Assembly: GCA_963529855.1 (NCBI GenBank)
Contig: CAURZK010000001.1
Coordinates: 310,001 to 374,000 of the forward strand
DNA: 64,000 nucleotides
Origin: 34-65-8 sp963529855
GTDB taxonomy: Bacteria; Pseudomonadota; Alphaproteobacteria; Sphingomonadales; Sphingomonadaceae
Direction of reading: 5' to 3'
Numbering within the stretch: the stretch's first letter is position 1; each line of letters begins with the position of its first letter. A program made the position numbers and the translations under genes. Under the pieces are notes generated by a model. That model saw only the letters and a list, made by a program, of their open reading frames with translations, had not been told where the DNA came from and made no database searches. Positions 1 through 9,600 of this stretch are shown here, piece after piece.

Positions 1-1177
1 TCGTCAGCCGCCCTCGCTGCCACGCGCGCTGCTGCATGGCGGCAAGGCGCTCCCGATCGCCAAGCAGCGTATTTACTGCTCTGGCGATCGCGCTGGAATC
101 TCCCGGATCGACCAGCATCCCGACATCATCGGCCAAGAGTTCGCGCGCGTGAACATAGGGAGTGGAGATCACGGCCCGCCCCAGCGCCACTGCGTAACTC
201 AAGGTCCCTGACGTCGACTGCTGCAAGCCCGGATAGGGGGTCAGATAAATGTCGCAGCCTTCCAGCGCGTCCAGCAATTGATCGGTTTCGAGGAAGCGGT
301 TGTCCCATTCCACGTGCGCGGAAACGCCCAGGTTCTCTGCCAGGGCGACCAGGCGTTCACGATAAGCCTCCCCGTCGCGCGCGACCAGATCGGGATGGGT
401 GGCCCCGACAATGCGGTAGGTCGTATCGGGAAAACGCGAGACAATGGCCGGAAGAGCCTCGATGACCCGCTCCAGCCCCTTCCCCGGGCCGAGCAGACCG
501 AAGGTCATCAGAACATTGCGCCCGGAAAGGCCTAGCCGCGCCTTGGCCTGGTCACCCGCCGCAAGCGGCCGGTCGGGCGCGCCATGTTCGATCACGACAA
601 CGCGTTCCGGGGGAACGCCATAGATATCCTGCAGCAGCGTAACTGAATGACGGGCCATTACCATGATCCGCGAGGCGCGCGCTGCCAGGCGCTTCACAAT
701 GGCCAGTTGCCGGTCACTGGGGTGCTCGAGCACAGTATGGAGCGTGACGACGAGGGGTACGGCGATCCGATCGACCAGTTCGAGCACAAGCTCGCCGTCG
801 GACCCGCCGAATATCCCGAACTCGTGCTGCAGCCATGCGACATCTGCGGCACCGGAGTTGATGCACGCCGCCGCATCGCGATAAGCCTGGCGATGATCGG
901 ACGTGATTACATGGACATCGGGTTCGTAAACCAGGTTCCTGCTGCCATCTTCGAGCGCGAATACCTCCACCGCCATGTCGGATCGGTGGGCGGCAAGCTG
1001 TTCGCGAATATCGCTCGTAAACGTCGCAATGCCGCATCGGCGCGGCGTATACGTGCCAATCATTGCCACGCGCCGCGCGGTCGGCGAATGGCCGGCCCAG
1101 TCTGCGAAAATCGATCCTGTGGCATCCGCATCGTTGCCACCTTCCGATCGAATTATCCGGAGGTCACTCAGATCCAT
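1..1177 (-). CDS. Glycosyltransferase family 4 (GT-B), C-terminus cut by window edge
   Basis: Retaining GT-B glycosyltransferase that would move a sugar from a nucleotide donor to a glycan or lipid acceptor at the cytoplasmic face of the membrane. The frame reads open from an ATG at 1177 to the left edge, giving 392 residues. The N-terminal domain carries TYTPRRCGIATFTSDI (about 42-57), typical of one GT4 subgroup. The C-terminal domain has the GPGKGLERVIEAL donor-site loop (about 230) and an EGCDIYLTPYPG...TSGTLSYA segment (about 308-332) typical of nucleotide-sugar binding. Acceptor and product cannot be told. It is divergent from the RNA helicase. Family is solid; the missing end may carry more domains. 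Confidence 0.88.
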   Translation of the reverse strand, partial: MDLSDLRIIRSEGGNDADATGSIFADWAGHSPTARRVAMIGTYTPRRCGIATFTSDIREQLAAHRSDMAVEVFALEDGSRNLVYEPDVHVITSDHRQAYRDAAACINSGAADVAWLQHEFGIFGGSDGELVLELVDRIAVPLVVTLHTVLEHPSDRQLAIVKRLAARASRIMVMARHSVTLLQDIYGVPPERVVVIEHGAPDRPLAAGDQAKARLGLSGRNVLMTFGLLGPGKGLERVIEALPAIVSRFPDTTYRIVGATHPDLVARDGEAYRERLVALAENLGVSAHVEWDNRFLETDQLLDALEGCDIYLTPYPGLQQSTSGTLSYAVALGRAVISTPYVHARELLADDVGMLVDPGDSSAIARAVNTLLGDRERLAAMQQRAWQRGRLT

Positions 1178-1525
1178 CGAATTTCACCGCCATCCCGCGT
1201 TCAACCACTGAAGCGTTAATGAACGAAACGGCTTTTGGGTTCCGCTGCAGCGCAGCAAAAATCATCTGGAGTACTTGATATTAGGCAACTATCCGTGCTG
1301 GATATGCGTCAAGCTGCGGTTGACGGAGTTCGCTGGTGACCGCTCGCGCAGTCAATCGCAGATTTTTCGCGCCAAGGCCGCACGTTTCGTGTAGGGGCCG
1401 CGTCAACGCCGTGCGCCGCGCCCTTCTCCGCGCCGCGCCTGACCTGGCCGGTGAAACGGCCCAGCTTCGACCCTGCCATCCTGCAAGCCGCCCGCCGCGG
1501 CAACGCTATCTGTTTGCGAGTAATG
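1178..1525. other. Intergenic region between divergent genes, no gene seen
   Basis: About 350 bases between the leftward glycosyltransferase and the rightward helicase. I see no convincing ORF, RNA or repeat. It must hold both promoters, but no clear consensus stands out. The helicase frame stays open upstream to an ATG at 1451, but the residues before 1523 do not look like family sequence. Confidence 0.5.
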
Positions 1526-3328
1526 ATGAATTTCGAATCCCTTCCCCCCGCCATCGCCGAAGCCGTCGCTGAACGTGGCTATGCCGCGCCTACGCCTGTT
1601 CAGGCCGCCGTGCTCGACGAGCAGGCTCATGGCCGCGACCTGATCGTTTCCGCCCAGACCGGCTCGGGCAAGACGGTGGCCTTCGGCCTTGCCCTCGCCG
1701 AGGCTTTGCTGGCCGAAACCGGGCCGATGCCACTGGTCGAACGTCCACTGGCGCTGGTCATCGCGCCAACGCGCGAACTGGCCCTGCAGGTCAGCCGCGA
1801 GCTTGGTTGGCTCTACGCCAAGGCGGGCCTTCGCATCGCCACTTGCGTGGGCGGGATGGACGCTTCGAAGGAACGCCGTGCACTCAGGGCCGGGCCCGCA
1901 ATTGTGGTCGGCACGCCGGGCCGCTTGCGCGATCACCTCGAGCGCGGTGCGCTCGATCTTTCGGGTCTCGTCGGCGTTGTCCTCGACGAAGCGGACGAGA
2001 TGCTCGACATGGGTTTCCGCGACGATCTCGAGGCGATACTCGATGCCTCCCCGGAAACGCGCCGCACACTGCTGTTCTCCGCGACCATGCCCCGCCCAAT
2101 CGTCGCGCTGGCAGAGCGTTACCAGACCAACGCGCTGCGCCTTGCCCTGGTCGGTGAGGATCGCGGGCATGGGGATATCGCCTATCAGGCCGTCGTTGTC
2201 GCTCCGAACGAGATCGAACAGGCTGTGGTCAACTTGTTGCGCTATCACGAGGCGGAAACCGCGATTCTGTTCTGCGCCACGCGCGACAACGTTCGCCATC
2301 TTCACGCGACCTTGCAGGAGCGCGGCTTTGCCGTGGTCGCACTTTCGGGCGAGCATTCGCAGAGCGAACGCAACCAGGCGCTCCAGGCGCTGCGCGATCG
2401 CCGCGTGCGCGTTTGCGTCGCGACCGACGTCGCGGCCCGCGGCATCGACCTTCCCACGCTCAGCCTGGTCATCCACGTCGAGATCCCTCGCGATGCCGAA
2501 ACGCTGCAGCACCGCTCGGGCCGGACCGGGCGCGCGGGCAAGAAGGGTACCGCCGCGCTGATCGTCCCGTTCAACCGCCGCAAGCGGGTCGACGCCATGC
2601 TGCGCGGCGCCAAGATCGCGGCCGAGTGGACCGACCCGCCAACCCCCGAACAGATCCGCGCCAAGGACCGCGAGCGGCTGCTTTCGGTTCTGCTGGCCCC
2701 TGCCGAATTCGACGACGAAGACCGCGCGCTTGCGGAACGCCTGATGGCGGAACGCCCGGCAGCGGACATTGCCGCGGCGCTGGTGCAGGCGCACCGTGCA
2801 GCGATGCCGCAACCGGAGGAATTGCTCGCCAACACCCCCGAGGCGCGCGACGCAGCGCGGCAGGAACGCCACCGCCCCGGCTTCGATGACACCGTGTGGT
2901 TCCGCATCGACGTGGGCCGGCGCCAGAATGCCGAGCCGCGCTGGTTGCTGCCCTTGCTGTGCCGCCGCGGGCACGTGACGCGCAATGAGATCGGCGCGAT
3001 CCGCATTGGTCCGAACGAGACGCATTTCCAGGTGCCCCGCCCGATCGCCGCCCGTTTTGCCGAAGCAGTCGCGCGCACCGCCGGTGGCGAGGACGAGCAG
3101 GACGCGCTGCACATCGAACAGACCGACCAGCCCCCGCGCGATACGGCCCGCGCCAACCGGCGGGCCAACAGCGATGGCGGCCGATCGAACGCAGTCAGCC
3201 CCACGCCGCGCGGCAAGCCCGCCGGCGGCGCCCCGTGGAAAGGCAAGCCCCACCCTGCCCGTGCGGGCGGCGGCAAGGCCCCTGGCAAGCCGCATCGGGG
3301 CAAGCCCGGCTTCAAGAAGAAGCCTTGA
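1526..3328 (+). CDS. deaD: DEAD-box ATP-dependent RNA helicase, DeaD/CsdA type
   Basis: Unwinds structured RNA using ATP, with likely roles in ribosome assembly, mRNA decay and cold adaptation. About 600 aa. Motifs in order: Q motif PTPVQ (23), Walker A AQTGSGKT (43), PTREL (about 82), LDEADEML (about 153), SAT (about 184) and HRSGRTGRAG (about 328). After the helicase core there is a DbpA-type RNA-binding domain beginning WFRIDVGRR (about 457) with the G-I-RIG signature, then a disordered tail rich in Lys, Pro and Gly ending KKKP. The adjacent ATG at 1523 is equally possible as a start; the ATG at 1451 adds non-conserved residues. Family assignment is firm, the exact orthologue name less so. 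Confidence 0.9.
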   Translation: MNFESLPPAIAEAVAERGYAAPTPVQAAVLDEQAHGRDLIVSAQTGSGKTVAFGLALAEALLAETGPMPLVERPLALVIAPTRELALQVSRELGWLYAKAGLRIATCVGGMDASKERRALRAGPAIVVGTPGRLRDHLERGALDLSGLVGVVLDEADEMLDMGFRDDLEAILDASPETRRTLLFSATMPRPIVALAERYQTNALRLALVGEDRGHGDIAYQAVVVAPNEIEQAVVNLLRYHEAETAILFCATRDNVRHLHATLQERGFAVVALSGEHSQSERNQALQALRDRRVRVCVATDVAARGIDLPTLSLVIHVEIPRDAETLQHRSGRTGRAGKKGTAALIVPFNRRKRVDAMLRGAKIAAEWTDPPTPEQIRAKDRERLLSVLLAPAEFDDEDRALAERLMAERPAADIAAALVQAHRAAMPQPEELLANTPEARDAARQERHRPGFDDTVWFRIDVGRRQNAEPRWLLPLLCRRGHVTRNEIGAIRIGPNETHFQVPRPIAARFAEAVARTAGGEDEQDALHIEQTDQPPRDTARANRRANSDGGRSNAVSPTPRGKPAGGAPWKGKPHPARAGGGKAPGKPHRGKPGFKKKP

Positions 3329-3562
3329 CGCGCGTCACGCTCCACCCGGATTGAAATACTGTGGCTTTCCCTCGGTTAGGGGGAAGGAAAGTGTGGCTTT
3401 CGCGCGCGGTCGGGATTTGTCCGTTCGAAAGCATGTGACGGGCCTCTTGAAGGATGGCGACCCGGCTAGCGAGCAAGACGCGAGTAGGAAAACTGTTTCC
3501 CGTTATCCGGGCGACGCGCGACGCTGCCGCGGAATTGGTGCGCGCGCTCGCGAGGCAATGTT

Positions 3563-3588
3563 GGAACCGCGCGCAGGCACGGCCCGTT
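3563..3588 (+). promoter_or_regulatory. EcfG (general stress sigma factor) promoter
   Basis: GGAAC at 3563-3567, 17 bases, then CGTT at 3585-3588. This is an exact match to the alphaproteobacterial general stress consensus GGAAC-N16/17-CGTT used by EcfG under PhyR-NepR control. It sits 33 bases before the ATG of the 68-aa protein, so transcription would start at about 3595 and run through the three-gene cassette to 4586. Confidence 0.75.
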
Positions 3589-3621
3589 GGTCGGACATAC
3601 GTCATCCAAACAGAGAACCTC

Positions 3622-3828
3622 ATGTCTGACCCAACCCAGCGCGATATTGCCGAAAAGGCGGAGAAGCTGAAAAACGACGGCGCGCAGCCGCGTGAATACC
3701 TCGATCGTCAGGAAGACACGCCAGGCCAGGGAATGTCTGAACAAGTTGCGGATGAGCATGCCGCCCGCGGCTCGCTCGATGCCGAAGGGCAGCGCCCGGT
3801 GCTCGAGCGCAGCCGCAAGGTACGCTGA
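3622..3828 (+). CDS. Small hydrophilic protein, first gene of stress cassette
   Basis: Sixty-eight residues, strongly charged, with no signal peptide or membrane segment. It starts MSDPTQRDIAEKAEK and looks largely disordered or helical. I do not recognise a named family. The ATG at 3622 follows the EcfG-type promoter at a sensible distance, and the stop is one base from the ATG of the HPF-like gene, so the two are probably co-transcribed and coupled. Inference: a general-stress small protein. The reading frame extends upstream to 3454, but that part runs through the promoter and is not likely to be translated. Confidence 0.6.
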   Translation: MSDPTQRDIAEKAEKLKNDGAQPREYLDRQEDTPGQGMSEQVADEHAARGSLDAEGQRPVLERSRKVR

Positions 3829-3829
3829 C

Positions 3830-4153
3830 ATGGACATCTTCTTCAATTCCGACAACGCCACCGATCTGGACGCCGATTTCGCCGCCGGGGTCGAGGATCG
3901 GTTGAAAGAGCGCCTCGATGCGCGGTTCGGGGATCGTATTACCCGCGTCGAAGCGCACGTTCGCGACGTGGACGGCACCACCAATGGCCCGCATGGCATC
4001 GAGGCGACGCTGGAGGCACGCCCGGCAAACGGGGGGCCGATCGTGGTGACGGAGCGCGCGGGCGAACCCATGCAGGCGGTCAATGCCGCACTCGGCACGC
4101 TGGTGAACCGGCTCGATAGCGCATTCGGCAAGGCCGATCGCCACCGCGTTTAA
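3830..4153 (+). CDS. HPF/RaiA-family ribosome-associated protein (short form)
   Basis: 107 aa, matching the size of the N-terminal S30AE/HPF domain alone with no C-terminal dimerisation domain. The pattern fits the family: an initial beta strand (MDIFFNSDN), a helix with VEDRLKERLDARFGDRIT, then a long beta hairpin (EAHVRDVDG...GIEATLEARP) and a final helix (MQAVNAALGTLVNRLDSAF). Proteins of this kind bind the 30S subunit and silence or protect ribosomes in arrested cells. Being second in an EcfG-driven cassette supports such a role. It could instead be a divergent paralogue without ribosome binding. Confidence 0.72.
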   Translation: MDIFFNSDNATDLDADFAAGVEDRLKERLDARFGDRITRVEAHVRDVDGTTNGPHGIEATLEARPANGGPIVVTERAGEPMQAVNAALGTLVNRLDSAFGKADRHRV

Positions 4154-4178
4154 CGCAATCTATTTTACGGAGAATTCC

Positions 4179-4586
4179 ATGCAGATACCCCCCGGTGCGC
4201 ACATCGCGGTTATCGATGGCGAACGGTTCCTCCTGTTCCGCAACGGCGATGATGCACAGCATCCCGATATCGGATCGCCATCGCAGCCCGACCTTTCCCC
4301 GTCCAACCGCAGTCAGGGCAAATTGCGCCCCTCGATCACGACGTCGCAGGATGCCGGCAACGATCTCGACGAAGCCGCGCATGTTGCGGCGGCTGCCGAC
4401 TGGCTGAACCATGCGGTCCTGTCGAACACGATCGAGAAACTGGTGGTCGTGGCAGACAAGCGATCGCTGGGTGAATTGCGGCGCCATTACCACAAGGAAC
4501 TGGAGGAACGCCTCGTGGGCGAGGTGGCCAAGGCGCTGACCGGCCGCCCGGTTCCCGAAATCGAACAAGCCATCATGGATGCATGA
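4179..4586 (+). CDS. Host-attachment family protein (baeRF-like fold)
   Basis: 135 aa, cytosolic. It matches the 'protein required for attachment to host cells' family: an opening strand AHIAVIDGERFLLFRN, a middle section with DEAAHVAAAADWLNHAV, then LVVVADKRSLGELRRHYHKEL and a C-terminal helix. Despite the family name the biochemical role is unknown; the fold is related to archaeal release-factor-like domains. A good Shine-Dalgarno (GGAG about 7 bases upstream) supports the ATG at 4179. It is third in the cassette behind the EcfG promoter and ends at a hairpin facing uvrC, which suggests a stress-related role rather than virulence. Confidence 0.75.
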   Translation: MQIPPGAHIAVIDGERFLLFRNGDDAQHPDIGSPSQPDLSPSNRSQGKLRPSITTSQDAGNDLDEAAHVAAAADWLNHAVLSNTIEKLVVVADKRSLGELRRHYHKELEERLVGEVAKALTGRPVPEIEQAIMDA

Positions 4587-4601
4587 CCTGCGCCATACCG
4601 G

Positions 4602-4622
4602 GGGCGGCACGGGTTGCCGCCC
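4602..4622. terminator. Hairpin between convergent genes
   Basis: GGGCGGCA, 5-base loop, TGCCGCCC: a perfect 8-bp GC-rich stem that ends one base before the uvrC stop codon. There is no T-tract on either strand. It probably helps end the stress-cassette transcript and the opposing uvrC transcript. Confidence 0.45.
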
Positions 4623-6569
4623 TCATTCCCCGGCGTGGTAGAAATCGTACACCGTCCGCGCGACGCCTGCGCTTACGCCGGGCGCTCGCATCAGGTCCTC
4701 CAGCGCTGCAGCGCGCACCTTGCTCGCCGTGCCGAAGTGGAGAAGCAACGCACGCTTTCGTGACGGACCGATGCCCGGGATTTCGTCGAGCGGCGATGCA
4801 CTGATGGCACGGCTGCGTTTTGCCCGGTGCGCCCCGATGGCGAAGCGGTGGACCTCGTCGCGCAAGTTCTGAAGGTGGAACAATACGGGCGAATTGATCG
4901 GCAAGGTCTTTTCGCGCCCGTCAGGGAAATGGAACACCTCGCGCCCTTCGCGCCCGTGGTGCGGCCCCTTGGCGATGGCAACCACTGGCACGTCCTCGAT
5001 CCCCAGCTCCTCCAGTGTATCGCGAACGGCAGACATCTGCCCCTTGCCGCCGTCGATCAGGACGAGATCGGGCCAGACCACCCCGGCCTGCTCGCGATCG
5101 GGATCATCCTCCATCGCGCGTGCGAAACGCCGCCCGATCACTTCGCGCATCATGCCGAAGTCGTCGTTGCCTTGCGCGGTCTTGATGTTGAACTTGCGGT
5201 ACTGGCCCTTCTCGAACCCCTCCGGCCCGGCGACGATCATCGCGCCCACGGCCTTGGTGCCCTGGATGTGGCTGTTGTCGTAGACCTCGATCCGGCGCGG
5301 CGGCTCGGGCAGTTCGAGAAATTCGGCGAGTTCGCGCAAGGTCCTTGCCTTGGTTCCGCTTTCCGCCTGGCGTCGTTCCAGCGCCTCGGTCGCGTTGCGC
5401 TGGGCCTGGCCCATCAGCTTGCGCCGCGTGCCGCGCTGGGGGATCGAGATGTCGACCCGGTGCCCGGCCTTGGCGCACAGTGCCTCCGCGATCAGATCCT
5501 GTTCCGGCAGCACGCGGTCGACCAGAATGGTTCGGGGCGGCGGAACTTCCTCGTAGAACTGCAGCAGCACGTCGGCGAGGACCTGATCATCCTCCACGTC
5601 CGCCGTGTGTGCCGGGAAGAACGCGCGGTGGCCCCAGTTCTGCCCGCCGCGCACGAAAAAGGCCTGGACACCGACCTGCCCGCCCTTGCTCGCCAGCGCA
5701 AACACGTCCGCATCGCCCACGCCGCTGGCATTGATCGCCTGCGATCCCTGGATGAAGGTCGCCGCGCGCAGCCGGTCGCGCAGCATCGCGGCAGTTTCGA
5801 AATCGAGATTCGCAGCCGCCGCCGCCATCTGTTTCTCGATCTTCGCCTGAACAGCGCCGGACTTCCCGCCGAGGAAATCCTTCGCCTCGCGCACCAGCGA
5901 AGCATAGCCCGTGTCGTCGATCCGGCCAACGCACGGGGCGGAGCAGCGCTTGATCTGATAGAGCAGGCACGGCCGGTCGCGCCGGGCAAAGAAGCTGTCG
6001 GTGCAACTGCGCAGCAGGAACAGCTTCTGCAGGGCGTTGATCGTGGTATTGACCGACCCGGCGCTGGCGAAGGGGCCATAGTAATCGCCCTTGGCCCGCC
6101 GCGCCCCGCGGTGCTTCATGATGCGCGGGAAGGCATGGTCGGCCCGCAGCAGGATGAAGGGGAAACTCTTGTCGTCGCGCAGCAGCACGTTGAACGGCGG
6201 GCGATACCGCTTGATCAGCTGCGCTTCGAGCAGGAGCGCCTCCGCCTCCGAACCGGTCACGACGATTTCCATCGCCCGGGTCTGGCTGACCATGCGTTTC
6301 AGCCGGTTGGAGAGCGCCTTGACCTGCGTGTAGCTGGGCACGCGCGCCTTCAGGCTGCGCGCCTTGCCGACGTAGAGAACGTCGCCGCGCGCATCCAGCA
6401 TCCGGTAAACGCCGGGGCGCGGCTTCAGCGTCTTCACCGTATTCCGGATCGCCGTGATCCCCGCATCGAGATCGGGCGTTGCCGACGACACGGTATAGGC
6501 GGCGCGTTCCTCGTGGAATCGCTCGGCGCCGCGCGGATCGGGTGGAGAGCCAGCCTTGCTTCGTGACAT
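4623..6569 (-). CDS. uvrC: Excinuclease ABC subunit C (UvrC)
   Basis: Makes both incisions around DNA lesions in nucleotide excision repair after UvrAB hand-over. 648 aa from the chosen ATG. The N-terminal GIY-YIG nuclease is visible (GVYRML about 53, YVGKARSL about 66), followed by the cysteine-bearing stretch (PCLLYQIKRCSAPCVG), the UVR motif (DFETAAMLRDRLRA), the RNase H-like second nuclease (IEVYDNSHIQG) and a helix-hairpin-helix end (IPGIGPSRKRALLLHFG). The GTG at 6626 would add 19 residues of low family likeness, so I prefer MSRSK at 6569. Confidence 0.96.
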   Translation of the reverse strand: MSRSKAGSPPDPRGAERFHEERAAYTVSSATPDLDAGITAIRNTVKTLKPRPGVYRMLDARGDVLYVGKARSLKARVPSYTQVKALSNRLKRMVSQTRAMEIVVTGSEAEALLLEAQLIKRYRPPFNVLLRDDKSFPFILLRADHAFPRIMKHRGARRAKGDYYGPFASAGSVNTTINALQKLFLLRSCTDSFFARRDRPCLLYQIKRCSAPCVGRIDDTGYASLVREAKDFLGGKSGAVQAKIEKQMAAAAANLDFETAAMLRDRLRAATFIQGSQAINASGVGDADVFALASKGGQVGVQAFFVRGGQNWGHRAFFPAHTADVEDDQVLADVLLQFYEEVPPPRTILVDRVLPEQDLIAEALCAKAGHRVDISIPQRGTRRKLMGQAQRNATEALERRQAESGTKARTLRELAEFLELPEPPRRIEVYDNSHIQGTKAVGAMIVAGPEGFEKGQYRKFNIKTAQGNDDFGMMREVIGRRFARAMEDDPDREQAGVVWPDLVLIDGGKGQMSAVRDTLEELGIEDVPVVAIAKGPHHGREGREVFHFPDGREKTLPINSPVLFHLQNLRDEVHRFAIGAHRAKRSRAISASPLDEIPGIGPSRKRALLLHFGTASKVRAAALEDLMRAPGVSAGVARTVYDFYHAGE

Positions 6570-6669
6570 CGGCAGGGAGATAGGCGGCGGACCGCTGCCA
6601 TGCCAGCCCCCGTCGCCGGCAATCACCGCCGTTCGACGCCCTCCAGCTCGACCCCCGGCGCAAGCTGAA

Positions 6670-9600
6670 CTAGAACACCTTGCGCAACTCCACTGCCACC
6701 GTCCGGCCCAGAGGGTCGATCAGGCCCGGCTGATAGCTCAGGGGTACCGCGCCGGTTTCATCGGTAACGCGCTGTTGGGCGTCGAACAGGTTGTCGACCC
6801 GCAACGACAGGCGCGCGCCCTTGAAGAATCCCGGCGTTTCCCCGACCAGCCACCGTTGCTGCTCCAGATCGGCGAACAGGCGCAGGTTGAATGTGGCCAG
6901 ATCGCCGAAGTCGAGATCGCTCGATCCGGGCAAGCCGCTGCCTTCGACCGTCGTGCCGCTGGCGTAGTTGGCCGACAGGCGCAGGCCGAGCCCGTCCTTG
7001 AACAAGCCACCTTCCAGTTCGACCCTGTGGCGCGACACGCCGCCCGCGCCAAGAGCATCGCCATCAAGCAGGTCGAGCACCGGCACGCCGGGGGCGATCA
7101 GCGCCTCGTTCTCGAGCTCGACGGTGTGATAGAGCGAAAGGCTCCAACGCCCCTGCCCGTCGCCGCCACGCCCGAAGCCGCCCATGCCGCCGCCGCCACG
7201 GCCTCCACCGCCGCCGCCCCGTGTCTCGCCGCCGCCTTCACCGCCGCCGCGCTGGCGCCCTTCGCCGCCGCCTTCCGTCGGGGCGGGCATCGCGCATACG
7301 CGATCGCGCAGCTGGACCGCGCGGGCCTGGTCGATCTGGCCGTCCGCGCCGCGCAGCCGCGCAAGCATTTCTTCCGGCAGGGCCGACAGGTCCGGCACCG
7401 GCGAACCCGATGGATTGTCAGGATCGAACCCGGCGCACAGCGTCTGGCGCACGGCAGCCATGCGCGCAGGATCGAACTGGCGCGGCTCGGCGCTGCAGAA
7501 CCGCTGGCGCAGCTGCTCCAGCCGTGCGGGATCGATGGTGCCGTCGGGCCCGGCCAGCCGGTCGCGCATCTGCTGTGGCAGGATGGCGGGATCGACAGGC
7601 TTGCTGGGATCGGCGCAGACTTGCTGGCGCAGTTCGGCAAAGCGCGCGGGATCGAACCCGCCCGGCCCCCCCATGCCGCGTCCACCCGTGCCAGAAGGCG
7701 CAGGGGGCGCTGCGGGTTCGGCCGCGCGCGCTGCCCCCATCATGCCGCCACGCCCGCTGCGGCCGGCGCCTTCCGGAGCAGGCTGGCCCACTCGGCCGAA
7801 CAGGTTGATGCCATAGCGGATGCGTGAGCTGTTGCGTTCGGCGAAAGTAACGGCGCGACGGTCGATTGCGACCAGACGTCCTTCGGCATCGCGCGTCACC
7901 CGATCGGGAAACGCAGCCTCAATCGCCGGGGTCAGCAGCGGGAAGCCTTCGGTCACGTCGTCCGATCGGTTGCGAAAGTATTCCACGCGGATGTCGGCAC
8001 GATCAAAAAGGTCGAGTTCGTAGGCGGCGGACAGCTTGATATCGCGCTGCGTCTCGGCCAGCAGGAACGGGTTACCGCCCGTGGTGATGGTCGCCAGGGT
8101 CGTTTCGCCGCGAGTGAAATCGAAGACCGGCACGTTGAAGGTCTGTATCTGCGGATCGCCCAGCGCAGCGAGGCCCGGGGCCGCCTCACGCATGGTGTAG
8201 CTGGCCTGGAGCGACAGCCGATCGGTCGGGCGCCAGTTCAGCCCTGCGGTCCAGTCATGCAGGGTGCCGAAGTCCGACAGGTGATTTACGCCGGCGCCAA
8301 GGTTCAGGCTCAATTCGCCGAGCGGTTCGAGGAAGCCTTCGCGCGCGCTGGCGATGGGAATGCCCAGGTTGACGCCTGCGCTCAGGTCGCCGCGCGTGAG
8401 CACTGTTTCACCAACGTTCGCGCGCGTATCGGTGCTGGCAATCCGGTTCCAGTTATATCCTGTGTCGAAGGTCACGCTGACCTCGCCGCCCGGCAGCATG
8501 ATCGGGTTGCCCCGCAGCGTCACGAGAGAAGTGGCATTGGTCAGCCTGGTCACCGATCGATCAACCCCCGCGTCTGCCACGACCGGCAAGACGCCGTCGA
8601 TCGCCAGCTGACCGGCATCGACAAGATCCTGCAGCACCTGCCCGTCGCGCCGGCGGTCGATCAGGTTGACCGTGCGCCCGTGGCTCGCGTCGGCCGTCGC
8701 AGCAAGGTTCCAGTCGCCGACGGGCTTGTTGAAGGAACTGGCGATCGAGCCCGTGGTGGAACGGCGGCGGCGCTCGAGCGGATTATCGTCGAGGGTCCGC
8801 AATGCGCTGGCTCCGCCATCGGTAAGCAGCACGGTATCGAGACCCGAGAGCGACAGCCCGGTTTCATGCTTGAGGTTGCCGTTCAGCGAAAATGTCGCCG
8901 CATCGCGCCCTTCGCCGAACCCGGTGTTCCAGGTCCCTTCGACCTCTATCGTATCGCCCGAACCGGCAAGACTGCGGAATGCGGCTGGATCGGGATCGCC
9001 GGCCACCGTCGGGACGCTTCCGGGCGTCTGGACGATATTGCGCTCGTCCTCCGTCAGCAACGTCGACCTGTTGTATTCGGCGCCGAGCAGCAGGCGATTG
9101 GCCCCGTTTATGGTGAGCTGCGACGCCTCCACCTCGCCCTGCAGCCGGCCGCCTGCGGTTGGCCCGCCCAGTTCGAGTTCCACCTCGCGGCTGGCAAAAT
9201 TGTCCTTGAGGATGAAGTTGATGACGCGCTGGTCGGCCGGATAGCCGTATTGCAGCGCCACTTCCTCCGGGAAGACCTCCACCTTCTGGATCGCTTCGGG
9301 CGGATAGCGGCGCATTTCGCGAAAGCCCGAGACGCGCTGGCCGTTGACCAGGAACACCGGTCGTCCGCCGCGCCCGCGGCCGGTGCCGGTCTGCGGCGCA
9401 AGCTGGGCGATAAGGTCTTCAAGCGAACTTGCACCGACTGCGGCGATCTCCGCTTCGTCCAGTTCGACGACCGGGGGCACGTCGGTGTCCACCTCGCCGC
9501 GACGGCGGGTGGCGGTGACGACGATCTCGGCCCCGGCTTCCGGCTGGTCGTCGCCTGCCTGGGCAGTTTCGGGCTGCGCCTGTGCGGCGGGCGGCAGCGC

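Noticed and set aside
1403..3295. 630-codon open frame antisense to the RNA helicase
   Set aside because: Composition is Arg/Ala/Gly-rich and mirrors third-position GC of the helicase; no ribosome binding site or family likeness.
4179..4586. Host-attachment protein as a phage or virulence gene
   Set aside because: The family name is historical; no phage or symbiosis genes are nearby and the promoter points to stress.
4827..6566. 579-codon open frame antisense to uvrC
   Set aside because: uvrC on the other strand has all family motifs; the antisense frame is a high-GC codon shadow with no recognisable domain.
7160..7300. Gly-rich coding repeat as a DNA-level repeat or CRISPR
   Set aside because: It is in-frame coding sequence of the receptor with irregular codons; no spaced direct repeats of CRISPR type exist in the window.
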